64,000 bases of DNA from Spirochaetes bacterium GWB1_60_80 (GTDB taxonomy: Bacteria > Spirochaetota > Spirochaetia > Treponematales > UBA12059), in NCBI GenBank assembly GCA_001829185.1, contig MIAR01000003.1, forward strand, positions 1 to 64,000, in the 5' to 3' direction. Shown piece after piece: positions 1 to 8,449 of this stretch. The notes below the pieces were generated by a model, which saw only the letters and a program-made list of their open reading frames with translations, made no database searches and was not told the origin of the DNA. The position numbers and the translations under genes were made by a program. The first letter of the stretch is position 1, and the number at the start of each line of letters is the position of its first letter.

Positions 1-37
1 CTCCATAAATCACCCCATGGTAGAGTCTACTCACAGG

Positions 38-94
38 GCTAGATTTTACTTATGAGTCAACCACTTTTTTTCGGCTAGATTAATTATGAGTCAA
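38..94. repeat. Imperfect tandem motif upstream of the first gene
   Basis: Two near-identical motifs, GCTAGATTTTACTTATGAGT followed by CAA (38-60) and GCTAGATTAATTATGAGTCA followed by A (74-94), lie just before the first gene. The second copy ends at the gene's ATG. Each contains the palindrome TGAGTCA. On the minus strand each copy begins TTGACTCATAA, so they resemble outward-facing -35 boxes or a paired operator. The window starts only 37 bases away, so the left context is unknown. They could equally be the edge of an insertion sequence. Confidence 0.4.
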
Positions 95-1569
95 TGCGCT
101 CTCTTGTCATAAAGCTGGATCGTCGCTACTATACCGGCATGACCAGCTCGCACAACCCGGCCAACGGCCTGCCCGGCTCGCATTTAGTCAGCGCCGCCCG
201 CAAATTCATGGAAATCATCATACCGGATCTGGATCTACTCTTACCAGAGGCCTGGGCGTTGGCCGCCGCTTGCTACGAGCAGGCAGACCTCAAGCATACC
301 GACCGGGCGGCCTTCGTCGCCTTGAGCTTCCTGCCCTTCATCAACGAGGAAGGCCCCGGACCGACCGGCATGAAGCCCTTCTTCCGGCTGGACTACCTGA
401 ACGACTCCGACAAGCTGCAGTTGGCGCGCTACCTGCCGCTGGTCCAGAAACGGATCGAGGCCAAGCGCACCACCTTCCTGGGCGAGGGCCTGTTCAAGCT
501 CAAGCAGCGCGAGGAACGGGTCGACACCCAGGGCACCAAGTTCCACCGCGTGGCCAGCGCCTTCATTCAATGGGCCGACGTCTACGTCACCACCGGCGGC
601 CTGCCCTCAGGCGGCGCCGACTTCCTGAAAGGCCTCAACAAGCGCATCCTGAGCCCGACCGGCCCCGGCGGCGTCACACTAGAGGGCGCCAGCGGCAACG
701 CCAACCGCTTCGCCGAGCAGGCCAGCGCCACGCCGCAGCAGCAAGCCGACCGCGAAAAAGCCCTCAAGGAGGCGCTCGATAAGCTGGAAGCCCTGACTGG
801 CATGAATCCGATCAAGGAACAGGTCCGTACCTTGTCCAACTTGATGAAGGTGCACCAGAAGCGGGCCACCTTGGGCATGAAGATTCCGCCCATCGCCCTG
901 CACTCGGTCTTCACCGGCGGCCCCGGCACCGGCAAAACCACCGTCGCCCGCCTCCTGGGTCAGATTTTCGCCGCTCAAGGCTTTTTACGCAAGGGCCATC
1001 TGGTGGAAACCGACCGCGCCCACCTGGTGGCCGGCTTCGTCGGCCAGACCGCCGGCCGGGTAGACGAGGCCATCTCCAGCGCCCTGGACGGCGTCCTGTT
1101 CATCGACGAGGCCTATACCCTGATCCCCGAGAACGCCGGCAACGACTTCGGCCGCGAGGCCGTCGATACCCTGCTTAAGCGCATGGAGGACTACCGCGAC
1201 CGCTTGATCGTGGTGGTGGCCGGTTACCCCGGCGAGATGACCCGCTTCCTGGATTCCAACCCCGGCCTGGCCAGCCGCTTCTCGCGCCGCTTCCACTTCG
1301 ACGACTTCTCGCCGGAGGAACTGGAAGCCATCTTCCAGCGCTTCGTGGCCGAAACCGGCATGACCATCACCGATTGCGCCATCGCCAAGCTGCGCGTCTA
1401 CCTCAAAGTGCTCTGGCAGAAGCGCGACAAGTATTTCGGCAACGGCCGCATGGTGCGCAATCTGTTCGAGCGTTGCCTGGAAAGCCAGGCCAACCGCCTG
1501 GCCAGCTGCCAGGAACTGACCCAGGAACTGCTGTCCTCGATCGAGGAAGAAGACCTGCCCAACGAGTAA
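94..1569 (+). CDS. CbxX/CfqX-type AAA ATPase (SpoVK-like)
   Basis: This 491-residue protein has a non-catalytic N-terminal half (about residues 1-220, rich in charged helices) followed by one AAA domain of the CbxX/CfqX/SpoVK class. Visible motifs are Walker A GGPGTGKT at 275-282, Walker B LFIDEA at 335-340, and the arginine-rich segment SRFSRRF that fits sensor or arginine-finger positions. Such ATPases remodel protein complexes in the cytoplasm, and the partner here is unknown. No good ribosome site precedes the ATG at 94. A second ATG at 139 (MTSSHN) is an equally possible start. It is followed by a separate gene with its own extended -10 promoter. Confidence 0.85.
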   Translation: MRSLVIKLDRRYYTGMTSSHNPANGLPGSHLVSAARKFMEIIIPDLDLLLPEAWALAAACYEQADLKHTDRAAFVALSFLPFINEEGPGPTGMKPFFRLDYLNDSDKLQLARYLPLVQKRIEAKRTTFLGEGLFKLKQREERVDTQGTKFHRVASAFIQWADVYVTTGGLPSGGADFLKGLNKRILSPTGPGGVTLEGASGNANRFAEQASATPQQQADREKALKEALDKLEALTGMNPIKEQVRTLSNLMKVHQKRATLGMKIPPIALHSVFTGGPGTGKTTVARLLGQIFAAQGFLRKGHLVETDRAHLVAGFVGQTAGRVDEAISSALDGVLFIDEAYTLIPENAGNDFGREAVDTLLKRMEDYRDRLIVVVAGYPGEMTRFLDSNPGLASRFSRRFHFDDFSPEELEAIFQRFVAETGMTITDCAIAKLRVYLKVLWQKRDKYFGNGRMVRNLFERCLESQANRLASCQELTQELLSSIEEEDLPNE

Positions 1570-1584
1570 ATCGGTGGGCAGCCT

Positions 1585-1593
1585 TGGTATAAT
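1585..1593 (+). promoter_or_regulatory. Extended -10 promoter element
   Basis: TGGTATAAT is a perfect extended -10 box (TGnTATAAT) directly downstream of the AAA ATPase stop codon and about 20 bases before the ATG at 1613. There is no clear -35 box, as expected for extended -10 promoters. It would transcribe the interrupted membrane-protein gene, with AGGGAAG as ribosome site. Confidence 0.6.
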
Positions 1594-1612
1594 GGTAGTG
1601 GAATAGGGAAGA

Positions 1613-2363
1613 ATGAAATACATCCGCATTTTGCTGGCCTTGCTCTTTGGCGCGGCCGTGTCTGGAATAGGATTGCTGGCTTTCAAATTGTTCGGCATCG
1701 CCATTTTCGACGCGACGACCATCCTAACCGTACCATTCATATTCTTGGTAGGCGGAGCGGCCACGCCCTGCCTGAATATAGCCGTACTATCCTGGAAATC
1801 ACCTCTCATCCAGATCGAAGGCGCCAAGGAAAATGCCCTATTGCTGACCTGCACTTACACGAAGACACTGCCCTTGTCCGTCACCGACAGCAATAAAAGA
1901 ATCCAGGAAATAGCCAATTCCATACTATTTAATAATAACAAGGATTTATATCTGACCATCGAAGCGGACGACTATCTGTGCTTCTATGTGGATGATAAGG
2001 CTCCTGGCGGTTTGGAAAAGGAAAAAAAAGTTAATCAAAATTTTAACAACAGCAAAATCGAGACACACATTAACAGGTTGTTGAAAAAGCCGGTTGCTTT
2101 CTCAACAACCTTAACAATTCCTCGCATAGCTTGCGCTATGCTGCGTAATTGTACCGGCTTTTGAAGTGTTGAAAAGCCGCATCCGCGTTTTTCAACACCC
2201 TGTTAAAGACCTGAAAAACGGCTTTTCCGAAGTAGCGCTGACGGCTTCATCCCTGCCGCTATCGATCTATTCCAACAGCCAGAACCGGGAACTAATGAAT
2301 ATTTTCATCAAGAATTTGAATCCAGCGGCGGACACGGGCGACGCAGTTCAAACCACCAACTAA
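1613..2363 (+). pseudogene. Membrane-anchored hypothetical protein split by a 129-bp mobile element
   Basis: The gene starts MKYIRILLALLFGAAVSG and has two N-terminal hydrophobic segments (about residues 5-27 and 35-60) followed by a soluble domain. No family is recognised. After codon 153 the reading frame enters the mobile element at 2074-2202 and ends inside it at 2164 with element-encoded residues. The original C-terminus (DLKNGFSEVALTASS to the TAA at 2363) continues in another frame after the element. Removing the element plus one copy of the TTAA duplication (133 bp) joins the two frames exactly, giving 205 residues. The upstream part could still make a truncated protein with a foreign tail. 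Interruption is seen directly; loss of function is inferred. Confidence 0.85.
2074..2202 (+). mobile_element. 129-bp MITE-like element, copy 1
   Basis: The element starts CAGGTTGTTGAAAAAG and ends CTTTTTCAACAACCTG-like on the other strand (right end CAGGGTGTTGAAAAAC read inward), so it has imperfect terminal inverted repeats. It is flanked by TTAA at 2070-2073 and 2203-2206. It has three hairpins: 2076-2084 with 2102-2110, 2124-2130 with 2135-2141 (GCATAGC/GCTATGC), and 2166-2175 with 2189-2198. It encodes no transposase, so it must have been moved in trans. The 4-bp YTAR duplication is what the IS5 subgroup of the IS5 family makes, but the parent element is not in this window. Confidence 0.88.
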
Positions 2364-2382
2364 GCCGCCGTCACGCCGGCCG

Positions 2383-2610
2383 TCAGTAGTGCGGCGGCCG
2401 CTCCTGCGGCAGGCTGGCGCCCGGCTTGGTATCGTCCAGCTCCTTGAGCCGGCCGGCCAGCTGGCGCAGCAGTTCCTCGAGACGGGCCAGCCGGCGCTCG
2501 TGGCCGAAGATCTGGCCGCCCAGGTCGGCGATAGTCCGCTCCTGCCAGGCAAAGCGGCTTTCCAGTTCGGTCAGGCGCGTCGCCTGGGCATCGGGCTTCC
2601 GTTCTACCAT
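2383..2610 (-). CDS. slyX: SlyX-like small coiled-coil protein
   Basis: A 75-residue protein of the size and pattern of SlyX: a heptad-repeat coiled coil (TRLTELESRFAWQERTIADL to about residue 55) with a Pro/His-rich tail ending PPHY, typical of the family. Its molecular role is not established. The start was set at the ATG at 2610 because GGGGGAGG lies just upstream and the codon follows the uup stop by two bases. A longer reading to 2652 would overlap uup. It is almost certainly co-transcribed with uup. Confidence 0.8.
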   Translation of the reverse strand: MVERKPDAQATRLTELESRFAWQERTIADLGGQIFGHERRLARLEELLRQLAGRLKELDDTKPGASLPQERPPHY

Positions 2611-2612
2611 GG

Positions 2613-4547
2613 TCAGCCTCCCCCTTCTATCAAATCGGCCAGCTCGGCCCAACGCTCGGTTTTACTGTCTATCAAGTGACCCAGGGCCTGGTAGCGGGCG
2701 GTGGCCTGCTCGAGGGCGGTGACCCCGGACACGAAGACGGCCTCCAGCGCCGCTTTCTCGGCTTCCAGGGCGTCGATCTCGGCCAGAATGCCGTCGTATT
2801 CCTTTTTTTCGGCAAAACTGGGCTTGCGCGCCCGCTGGCGGCCGGCAGCACTGGCCTCGCTGCCAGTTTTATCAAGGCCACCGGACTTGTCGGCGCTGGC
2901 CGACTTGTCAGCCAAGCGGGCGGCCGCCGCCAGGTTGGTCGCCACGGCTGCCGCCTCCGCCGCCTCGTCGGCCAGGGCCTGGCGGTACTCGCCGTAGTTG
3001 CCGGGGAACAAGTTAACGTGGCCGTCGGCGCCAAAGGCCAGGGTGGTCTTGCAGACGCTGTCCAGGAAGGCCCTGTCGTGCGAGACGATAACCACCACGC
3101 CGGCGAAGTCGTCGACATAGTCCTCCAAGAGCTCGATGGTATCGATATCGAGGTCGTTGGTCGGCTCGTCCAGGATCAAGAGGTTCGGCGCACCGACCAG
3201 CAGGGCCACCAGTTGCAGCCGCCGCTTCTCGCCGCCGGACAGGGTGTACAATTTTTGCTGCTGCATGGTGCCGTCGAACAAGAAGCGCTCCAGCAGGCGG
3301 GCCGGATCCAGTACCAGGTCGTCGCCCAGCTTGATCTGCTCGGCCTGGTGGCGGATGTAGTCCAGCATGCGCAGGTCGCCGGGCAGCTCGTCGGCAGTCT
3401 GGCCGTAATAGGCGATGCGGGTGTTGACGCCGGCCACGATGCTGCCAGCGTCGGGGTCCAGCTGCTGGCAGAGCAGGCGCAGCAGGGTGGTCTTGCCGCA
3501 GCCGTTGGGGCCGACCACGGCGATGCGGTCGTCCTTACAGAACTCGAACGAAAAGGGGTCGAACAGCCGACGGCCACCGAAGCTCTTGGTGATGCCCTTG
3601 ACCTCCAGGATTTTCTTGCCCAGGCGGGTGGTGGCCGAGCCAAAATCGCCCATCGCTTCCGGCCGCTCCAGGGCCGCGCCTTGCATGTCGCGGATGATCT
3701 GCTTGCGCCGTTCGCTCTTGGTGGCGCGGGCCCGGGCGCCGCGGCCCAGCCACTTGAGCTCGATCTTCAAGATAGCTTCGCGGCGGGCGTCGGCCTTCTC
3801 CAGCGAGTTCCAGCGCTCGGCGCGCATCTCCAGGAAGCTCGAATAGTTCCCCGGGTAGCTGAAAATGGCCGAGCGGTCGATTTCCAGGATGCGCCGGCAG
3901 ACCGACTCCAAGAAGACGCGGTCGTGCGTCACCAAGAGGAAGGCGAAATTCGCGCCCAAGAGCTTGCGCTCCAGCAGCTCGACCGACTCGATGTCCAGAT
4001 GGTTGGTCGGCTCATCGAGCAAAACCAGCTCCGGCTGGCCGGCCAGCGCCCGGCAGATGGCGGCCTTCTTGACCATGCCGCCGGAAAAGCCGTCCATGGT
4101 CGTCTCCGGCGGCGGCAGGCCAAACTCGTTGCACAGCGAGGCAAACGACTGCTCAAGCTGGAAGCCGCCTAGCTGCTCCATCTGCCGGCTGACGGCGTCC
4201 AGCTGGCGGTGGTCGGCCTGGTCGGCCCGGTGCAGCAAGGCCTGGTACTTGGCCACCAGGCTAACCAACGGCGATTCGCCGGCTAGCAGAAAATCCAGCA
4301 GGCTCCAGCCGGGTTGCACCAGCGGCGTCTGGGGCAGGTTGTGGACGCGCAGATCGCGCCGCCGCGCCAGGCTACCTTCGTCGACCTCCAGGCTGCCGGC
4401 CAGCAGGCGCAGGAAGGTCGATTTGCCGGCGCCGTTGCGGCCAACCAGGCCGATACGGTCACTGTCCTCTATGCCGAGCGACACCGCCTGGAAGAGCGGC
4501 GTGCCGATCAGGGTCTTGGATACATTGGTCAGGGAAACGATATTCAT
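2613..4547 (-). CDS. uup: ABC-F ATPase, Uup type
   Basis: A 644-residue protein with two ABC ATPase domains and no membrane segments, the layout of ABC-F translation factors. Walker A motifs are GRNGAGKST (36-44) and GPNGCGKTT (about 346). Signature and Walker B motifs are FSGGMVKKAAI with LVLLDEPTNHLD, and LSGGEKRRLQL with LLILDEPTNDLD. After an Ala/Lys-rich linker (about 540-575) there is a C-terminal coiled coil (KKEYDGILAEIDALEAEKAA), which is the hallmark of Uup. Uup binds DNA or ribosomes and lowers precise excision of transposons in E. coli. slyX follows two bases downstream. It diverges from the histidine kinase gene. Confidence 0.92.
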   Translation of the reverse strand: MNIVSLTNVSKTLIGTPLFQAVSLGIEDSDRIGLVGRNGAGKSTFLRLLAGSLEVDEGSLARRRDLRVHNLPQTPLVQPGWSLLDFLLAGESPLVSLVAKYQALLHRADQADHRQLDAVSRQMEQLGGFQLEQSFASLCNEFGLPPPETTMDGFSGGMVKKAAICRALAGQPELVLLDEPTNHLDIESVELLERKLLGANFAFLLVTHDRVFLESVCRRILEIDRSAIFSYPGNYSSFLEMRAERWNSLEKADARREAILKIELKWLGRGARARATKSERRKQIIRDMQGAALERPEAMGDFGSATTRLGKKILEVKGITKSFGGRRLFDPFSFEFCKDDRIAVVGPNGCGKTTLLRLLCQQLDPDAGSIVAGVNTRIAYYGQTADELPGDLRMLDYIRHQAEQIKLGDDLVLDPARLLERFLFDGTMQQQKLYTLSGGEKRRLQLVALLVGAPNLLILDEPTNDLDIDTIELLEDYVDDFAGVVVIVSHDRAFLDSVCKTTLAFGADGHVNLFPGNYGEYRQALADEAAEAAAVATNLAAAARLADKSASADKSGGLDKTGSEASAAGRQRARKPSFAEKKEYDGILAEIDALEAEKAALEAVFVSGVTALEQATARYQALGHLIDSKTERWAELADLIEGGG

Positions 4548-4716
4548 GGCGCCGATTGTGCCCGTAAAAGCGGAAAATTACAATCGGTTGAGGTCGGCGG
4601 CTTGCGCGCAGCCTATATTCGGCTATACTGGGAAGGTGAACCGCCTGCCCGGATCGCGATCGATGCGGGCCCGGCCGGTCGCCGCATCCCCATCGATGGC
4701 GCAAGGAAGCCGTAGC

Positions 4717-7551
4717 ATGTTGATTCTGGACATGGTATTCAGCCTGGCTCACCTGATAGCCGTAGCCAGCCTGGCTGGCGCCATCGACGTCACGTGGCCG
4801 CAGAAGCCCTTCCGGATCTGGCTCCAGGGCCTGGCCTTCGGGCTGGCCGCCATCATCGTCATGCTCAAACCCTTCCACTTCGCGTCTGGTATCTTTTTTG
4901 ACAGTCGCTCCATCATGCTCAGCCTGTGCGGGCTATTCTACGGCCCGCTGGCTACCGCCCTGGCCACGGCTCTCAGTCTGGCCGCCCGCCTGCTAATCGG
5001 CGGCGCCGGCCGGCTCTTCGGCAGTCTATTCATCGTCTGGGCCAGCCTGATGGGCCTAGCTTTCCGCGCCTGGCTGGCCAGGCGGCAGCGCGAGCCGGGA
5101 ATGGCCAACCTCGTGCTCCTGAGCATTCTGGCGCACCTGCCGGTACCGCTCAGCGCCAGCCTGGCCGGCGACGTGATGTCGCCCGTCCAGCTGGTTCTGT
5201 CCATGAGCCTGGTCATCGGCCTGATCTTCCCGATCGGTACCGTCGCCGCCGGTTGGGTGCTCATCACCCTCAAGCGCAGCTGGCAGGTCCGGACGGCCGC
5301 CCAGCAAAGCCGTGATTTCTTGGAAAGCGTCTTCAACCATGCCAACGCGCCCATTTTAATCTGGGACACCGCCTTCAAGGTCATCCGCTGCAACCAGGCC
5401 GCCGAGCAGCTGGCCGGCCGCAGCCAAGCCGAAATCGTCGACCACCCGCTGGAAAACCTCTTCCCGTCCTATCAACGCGCCCTGATCATGCAGCTGATCC
5501 GCGATTCGCTGCACGGTCCGCGCCTGGAAAACATGGAACTGTCCATCGCCCGCAAAAACCAGGAGTTGCGCATCGTGCGCTGGAATTCAGCCACCGTCTA
5601 CGCCGAGGACGAGACGACGCCCCTGGCCGGCATGGCCCAGGGCATCGACATCACCGACTTCAAGAATGCCGAGCAGCAACTGCGCGCCAACGAGGCCAAA
5701 TGGCGCAGCTACATCAACCACGCCCCCATCGGCATCGTGGTTATCGACCGCTTCGGCCGGATCCGCGAGTCCAACCAGACCGTTACCCATATCACCGGCT
5801 GGAGCTCTGGCGAGCTGGCCGGCACCTCCATCATCCAGCTCTTGTCCGCCAACAGCCAAGAACAGCGGCACCGCCAGTTCGAGCAGCTGCTGCGCAGTAG
5901 CGAAAACCAGGCCGAGTTCGCCATCCGCCGACCGGACGGAGAGCGCCGCCACATCGCCGTCAACGCCGCCAGCTTGGTGGATCACCAGTTCATCCTGTTC
6001 ATCACCGACATCAGCCACAAGAAAACCATCGAGAACGTCATGCGGGCCATCGCCGCCAGCAACCTGACCGGCGACGGCGACATCTTCCGCTTCCTGGCCC
6101 AGCAGCTGGCGACAGCCTTGCGCAAACGCGGCGCCTTGATTGCCGAGATCGAAAGCCAGGGTAGCCTGCAGGCCAGGACACTGGCCGTCTGCGACCGGGG
6201 GCACCTGGTCGCCAACTTCGACTTTAACATCAACAATATCCTGCCATCGGTAATCCCGCAGGCCGTCAATCTGGCGGAGACTGCGGCCGATGACCACACC
6301 TTGCCCGACTTGGACCTGGCCTCGCAACTGCCAGGTTTGCACAGCTACCTGAGCCTGTCCTTGCACGACAGCACCGGCTCCATCAGCGGCCTGATCGCCA
6401 TCCTGGACGACCAGCCCATAGTCCACGACAGCAACGCCGACAGCATCCTGCAAATATTCGCGGCCCGCGCCGCCGCCGAGTTGGAGCGGCGTAAAACCGA
6501 GCAGAAGTACCAACTGCTATTCAACCGCATACTGGAAGGCTTCGCCATCCACGATATCATCTGCGACCAAGCCGGCCGGCCGATCGACTACCGCTTCCTG
6601 GCCGTCAACCCGGCCTTCGAGAAGCTAACCGGCCTCAAGGCAGTCGACATTCTCGGTAAAACCGTGCTGCAGGTCTTGCCGGAAACCGAAGCCTACTGGA
6701 TAGACGGCTACGGCCGGGTAGCCCTAGACGGCGAGCCACTCGAATTCGAAGCCTATTCCGAGGGCATCAACCGTTTTTACCATACCACGGCCTTCCAGAC
6801 CCAGTACAAGCAGTTTGCCTGCATCATCACCGACATCACCGACCGCCGCATCCACGAGGCCCAGATCAAGCAGAGCCTCCATGAAAAGGAGATATTGCTT
6901 AAAGAAGTGCACCACCGCGTCAAGAACAACCTGAATATAGTGGCCAGCCTGCTCAGCCTGCAAAGCGGGCACACCAACAGCCGCGAGGACGCCATCACCG
7001 CCTTCGCCAACAGCCGCGACCAGATCATGTCGATGGCCCTGGTGCACGAAGAGCTGTATCAGTCCAGCGACTACAGCAACGTCAACATGCCATCCTACAT
7101 CGCGCGCATCAAAACCAACCTGGTGCAACTCTACCATAGCGATAAACCCATCAGCATCGAAACCGACATCCACGATATCAAGCTGGACGTCAACACCGCC
7201 ATTCCCTGCAGCCTCATCCTGAACGAGATGATTACCAACAGCTTCAAGTATGCCTTCCAGGACCGCCCGGATGGTACTATCCGCATCAGCCTCAAGCACC
7301 TGGATAGCGCCTTGGTTCGACTCGACTACACCGACAACGGCCGGGGTCTGCCGCCCGACTTCGACATCGCCCAGAGCGCCAGCCTCGGCCTGACCCTTAT
7401 CCAGCTTCTGTCCGGCCAGATCGACGGCCGGCTACACATCGACAATGAAGACGGCCTGCACTACCAGCTGGACTTCCCGCTGGTCTTGACCAGGAATGGC
7501 GAGACGGCCCGGGCCGCCAGCCAGCAAGGAGACACCGACCATGGACAATGA
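4717..7551 (+). CDS. Membrane PAS/GAF sensor histidine kinase (HisKA_2 type)
   Basis: A 944-residue sensor kinase. The N-terminus has about six membrane helices (residues 1-190) resembling the 5TMR-LYT module. PAS-like domains follow (about 198-320, 327-440 and 597-715) with a GAF-like domain between (about 442-590). The HisKA_2 box is KEVHHRVKNNLNIVASLL with the phospho-acceptor at H732 or H733. The HATPase domain has the N box NEMITNSFKYAF and DNGRGLP. HisKA_2 kinases typically feed receiver proteins encoded elsewhere, and no response regulator is adjacent. The start at ATG 4717 follows AAGGAAG. The longer open frame back to 3865 is antisense to uup and is not coding. The 3' end overlaps the next gene by 11 bases. 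Confidence 0.9.
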   Translation: MLILDMVFSLAHLIAVASLAGAIDVTWPQKPFRIWLQGLAFGLAAIIVMLKPFHFASGIFFDSRSIMLSLCGLFYGPLATALATALSLAARLLIGGAGRLFGSLFIVWASLMGLAFRAWLARRQREPGMANLVLLSILAHLPVPLSASLAGDVMSPVQLVLSMSLVIGLIFPIGTVAAGWVLITLKRSWQVRTAAQQSRDFLESVFNHANAPILIWDTAFKVIRCNQAAEQLAGRSQAEIVDHPLENLFPSYQRALIMQLIRDSLHGPRLENMELSIARKNQELRIVRWNSATVYAEDETTPLAGMAQGIDITDFKNAEQQLRANEAKWRSYINHAPIGIVVIDRFGRIRESNQTVTHITGWSSGELAGTSIIQLLSANSQEQRHRQFEQLLRSSENQAEFAIRRPDGERRHIAVNAASLVDHQFILFITDISHKKTIENVMRAIAASNLTGDGDIFRFLAQQLATALRKRGALIAEIESQGSLQARTLAVCDRGHLVANFDFNINNILPSVIPQAVNLAETAADDHTLPDLDLASQLPGLHSYLSLSLHDSTGSISGLIAILDDQPIVHDSNADSILQIFAARAAAELERRKTEQKYQLLFNRILEGFAIHDIICDQAGRPIDYRFLAVNPAFEKLTGLKAVDILGKTVLQVLPETEAYWIDGYGRVALDGEPLEFEAYSEGINRFYHTTAFQTQYKQFACIITDITDRRIHEAQIKQSLHEKEILLKEVHHRVKNNLNIVASLLSLQSGHTNSREDAITAFANSRDQIMSMALVHEELYQSSDYSNVNMPSYIARIKTNLVQLYHSDKPISIETDIHDIKLDVNTAIPCSLILNEMITNSFKYAFQDRPDGTIRISLKHLDSALVRLDYTDNGRGLPPDFDIAQSASLGLTLIQLLSGQIDGRLHIDNEDGLHYQLDFPLVLTRNGETARAASQQGDTDHGQ

Positions 7552-8431
7552 GCGACTGGTCAAGCTCGGCAACAGCCTGATCGACAACCTGAACGCCGAC
7601 CGCATCATTCCGCAAAAGCTGCTGCTGGAAACCGCCTCCATCATTGCCGATGGCGACGAGGCGGCCAAGCAGCTCTTCATGCGGCTGTGGGAGCAACGCG
7701 GAGGCACGTCCGCCGCTAACCAGGCGAGTGGTAGCCCGGCCAACCCCGAAGCCCAGGCCGAGCTCATCCTGCGCGCCGCCGAGAAAGGCCTTGGCCTGGG
7801 GCCAGAAAACCTGGCTAAAATAAACGGCGGCCGCGCCCCGGATCACGAGACGATGCGCGCCGTCCTGGCCGACACCATCGTCAAGCGCAAGCTGCAGCCC
7901 CAGCTGCTGGAACACTTCCTGGGCAGGAAAACCGATAAATATATCGAGCTTTTGAAGGATTTCCTGCGCCAGACCGTGGCCTCCCGAGCGGAGGATCCGC
8001 AGGAGCTCATCCTGTATACCGGCATGTACCTCTTGTTCAACGGCGCCGAGCCGGACAATCTGGCCGCCCTCGGCCTGGCCGCGCCGCTGCTGGCCTACCT
8101 CACCGACCGCATCGGCCGGGTCCGTTCCATCTACTACGCCTCGATGCTGTTCATGCACAGCTACCTGTTCGTGCTCTTCGCCCAGGCCTTCGAGCTGTCC
8201 GGAAAGTTCCGCCAGGCTACGCCGGACCAGCAGCTGAAGCTGCGCAAACTCTATTCCGGCGAGGACCGCATCGCCGTGCTGGTGAACAACGCCGTCACCA
8301 TCGCCAGCCGCAAACTGGCGCCGTTCAAGGTGGACGCCCGCGAGGTGTTAACCAACTTCAAGAATTTCTGCGCCAGCCACAAGAACCACTACGGGCCGGC
8401 CGACCTATTCGATAGCGATTACCGCGGCTGA
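7541..8431 (+). CDS. Hypothetical protein coupled to the sensor kinase
   Basis: A 296-residue protein of unknown family. It overlaps the 3' end of the histidine kinase by 11 bases and has AGCAAGGAGAC before its ATG, so the two are translationally coupled. It is mostly helical. A moderately hydrophobic stretch (IYYASMLFMHSYLFVLFAQA, about residues 198-217) could contact the membrane, but there is no signal peptide. Two charged motifs are visible, DAREVLTNFKNFCASH near the end and LLEHFLGRKTDKYIELLKDF in the middle. The context suggests a partner or output of the kinase, or of the ion-transporter gene that follows 18 bases later. Confidence 0.75.
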   Translation: MDNERLVKLGNSLIDNLNADRIIPQKLLLETASIIADGDEAAKQLFMRLWEQRGGTSAANQASGSPANPEAQAELILRAAEKGLGLGPENLAKINGGRAPDHETMRAVLADTIVKRKLQPQLLEHFLGRKTDKYIELLKDFLRQTVASRAEDPQELILYTGMYLLFNGAEPDNLAALGLAAPLLAYLTDRIGRVRSIYYASMLFMHSYLFVLFAQAFELSGKFRQATPDQQLKLRKLYSGEDRIAVLVNNAVTIASRKLAPFKVDAREVLTNFKNFCASHKNHYGPADLFDSDYRG

Positions 8432-8449
8432 GCCGGGAAAGGGACACGC

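Noticed and set aside
2070-2206. Element TTAA flanks as part of the terminal inverted repeats
   Set aside because: Copies 3 and 5 have TTAG and CTAA on both sides, so the four bases are target duplication.
2676-4172. Open 498-codon frame on the plus strand
   Set aside because: It is the complement of the well-supported ABC-F gene; in GC-rich DNA such shadow frames are common.
3865-4716. Long N-terminal extension of the histidine kinase frame
   Set aside because: It runs antisense through uup, and ATG 4717 has a ribosome site followed by proper membrane helices.
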